From positions 1 to 25,270 of the forward strand of contig JAKSAU010000483.1 in NCBI GenBank assembly GCA_022361535.1: 25,270 nt of DNA, written 5' to 3'. The stretch comes from Desulfobacterales bacterium (GTDB lineage Bacteria > Desulfobacterota > Desulfobacteria > Desulfobacterales > Desulfobacteraceae). This document shows positions 24,919 through 25,270 of the stretch, piece by piece. The notes beneath the pieces are model-generated. The model was given only the letters and a program-made list of their open reading frames with translations, had not been told where the DNA came from and did not search any database. The first letter of the stretch is position 1, and each line of letters opens with the position of its first letter. The position numbers and the translations under genes are program-made.

Positions 24919-24984
24919 ACCTTTATTTTCTTGTCTTGTTTTAAATCGTCTAAATTATTCAAAATAAATTTTTGATTGGTCCTT

Positions 24985-25270
24985 ATGAATAAGGACATCC
25001 CATATACAAATACCGGCCCGTTTATTCTAAGAAACGGCTGCCGTATTTTTTACAAAAATACGCCTGATGCCGTCTTCGTAGAACAAACAAGCCTAAGTGC
25101 TCAAAGGGCAATATCGTCACTTGAGGTTGCTACCGATAATTAACAAATATTGATTAGAAAAACGCTTACCACGAAAGAATGGGACTTATATTTTCGAAGT
25201 CGATAATATAGAAACTAAAGGTCTTACTATGCTATTTCAGTTTCTTCCATCGATAGCGGAAGGTGTGATG
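24985..25270 (+). pseudogene. Interrupted gene running off the right edge
   Basis: ATG 24985 opens a frame of 52 codons (starting MNKDIPYTNTGPF) that stops at TAA 25141-25143. Beyond the stop the same frame continues as protein-like sequence (QILIRKTLTTKEWDLYF) to about 25194. From there the next frame (offset by one base at the TTTT run 25191-25194) continues as EVDNIETKGLTMLFQF and stays open to the window end. Reading TAA as a former CAA and removing one T would give one continuous protein of more than 90 residues. I infer a decayed gene of unknown family. The alternatives are a 52-residue gene followed by a separate gene starting at 25229 (AAAGG upstream), or sequencing errors. The start has no strong ribosome-binding site. 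Confidence 0.5.
25042..25062. repeat. 9-bp inverted repeat inside the interrupted gene
   Basis: CGTATTTTT-TAC-AAAAATACG is perfectly symmetric. It lies within the open part of the interrupted gene, so it may be coincidental, although AT-rich hairpins can also stall polymerases and promote slippage. Confidence 0.35.

Noticed and set aside
25141..25194. Programmed stop read-through and +1 frameshift
   Set aside because: Two recoding events within 55 bases are unlikely, TAA is not a usual read-through codon, and no stimulatory structure is evident downstream; gene decay is simpler.
1..25270. CRISPR array, insertion sequence with transposase, or prophage module
   Set aside because: No regularly spaced direct repeats, no transposase frame and no phage structural genes are visible; only the edge recombinase hints at mobility.

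Overview
The window is bacterial chromosome, moderately AT-rich, and dense with housekeeping and envelope genes. I infer a Gram-negative, sulfate-reducer-like member of the Desulfobacterota (Desulfobacterales). The basis is the gene set: an inner-membrane PpiD-type foldase, an AsmA/YhdP-type protein, a Tsp/Prc protease, a bacterial acyl-ACP thioesterase and a SidJ-related protein of a type I associate with that group. No 16S or other decisive marker is present, so the taxonomy is inference.

Left end (1-1670). A minus-strand tyrosine recombinase is cut by the window edge. It is followed by short palindromes, a small plus-strand membrane protein and about 400 bases with no convincing gene. A minus-strand tRNA-Ala(GGC) with its own promoter and terminator closes the region. 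An integrase lying 1.2 kb from the 3' end of a tRNA suggests an island boundary, but the left end is not visible.

Plus-strand block (1767-6781). A good promoter drives ppiD. A 134-bp imperfect inverted repeat follows, then a large M16 zinc peptidase. A 16-bp perfect hairpin separates this block from the convergent minus-strand genes.

Long minus-strand block (16366 to 6897). In transcription order it holds a suhB-like phosphatase, a small membrane protein, a YlqF/RbgA GTPase, prc, ppiC, a terminator hairpin, an AsmA-like giant, an acyl-ACP thioesterase and recX. Overlapping starts and stops indicate translational coupling. A separately promoted PilZ protein closes the block. The content joins envelope quality control (Prc, PpiC), lipid handling (AsmA-like protein, thioesterase), ribosome assembly and recombination control.

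Right half (16569-25270). A lytic transglycosylase with SLT and LysM domains has its own promoter and a hairpin leader. It converges on a minus-strand set read as guaA, a membrane-anchored coiled-coil protein, a SidJ-related kinase-fold protein and a 48-residue five-cysteine microprotein. This last group is the least explained and most interesting part of the window. Divergently from guaA run efp and an overlapping soluble hybrid histidine kinase. The right edge holds what looks like an interrupted gene, with an in-frame TAA and then a one-base shift.
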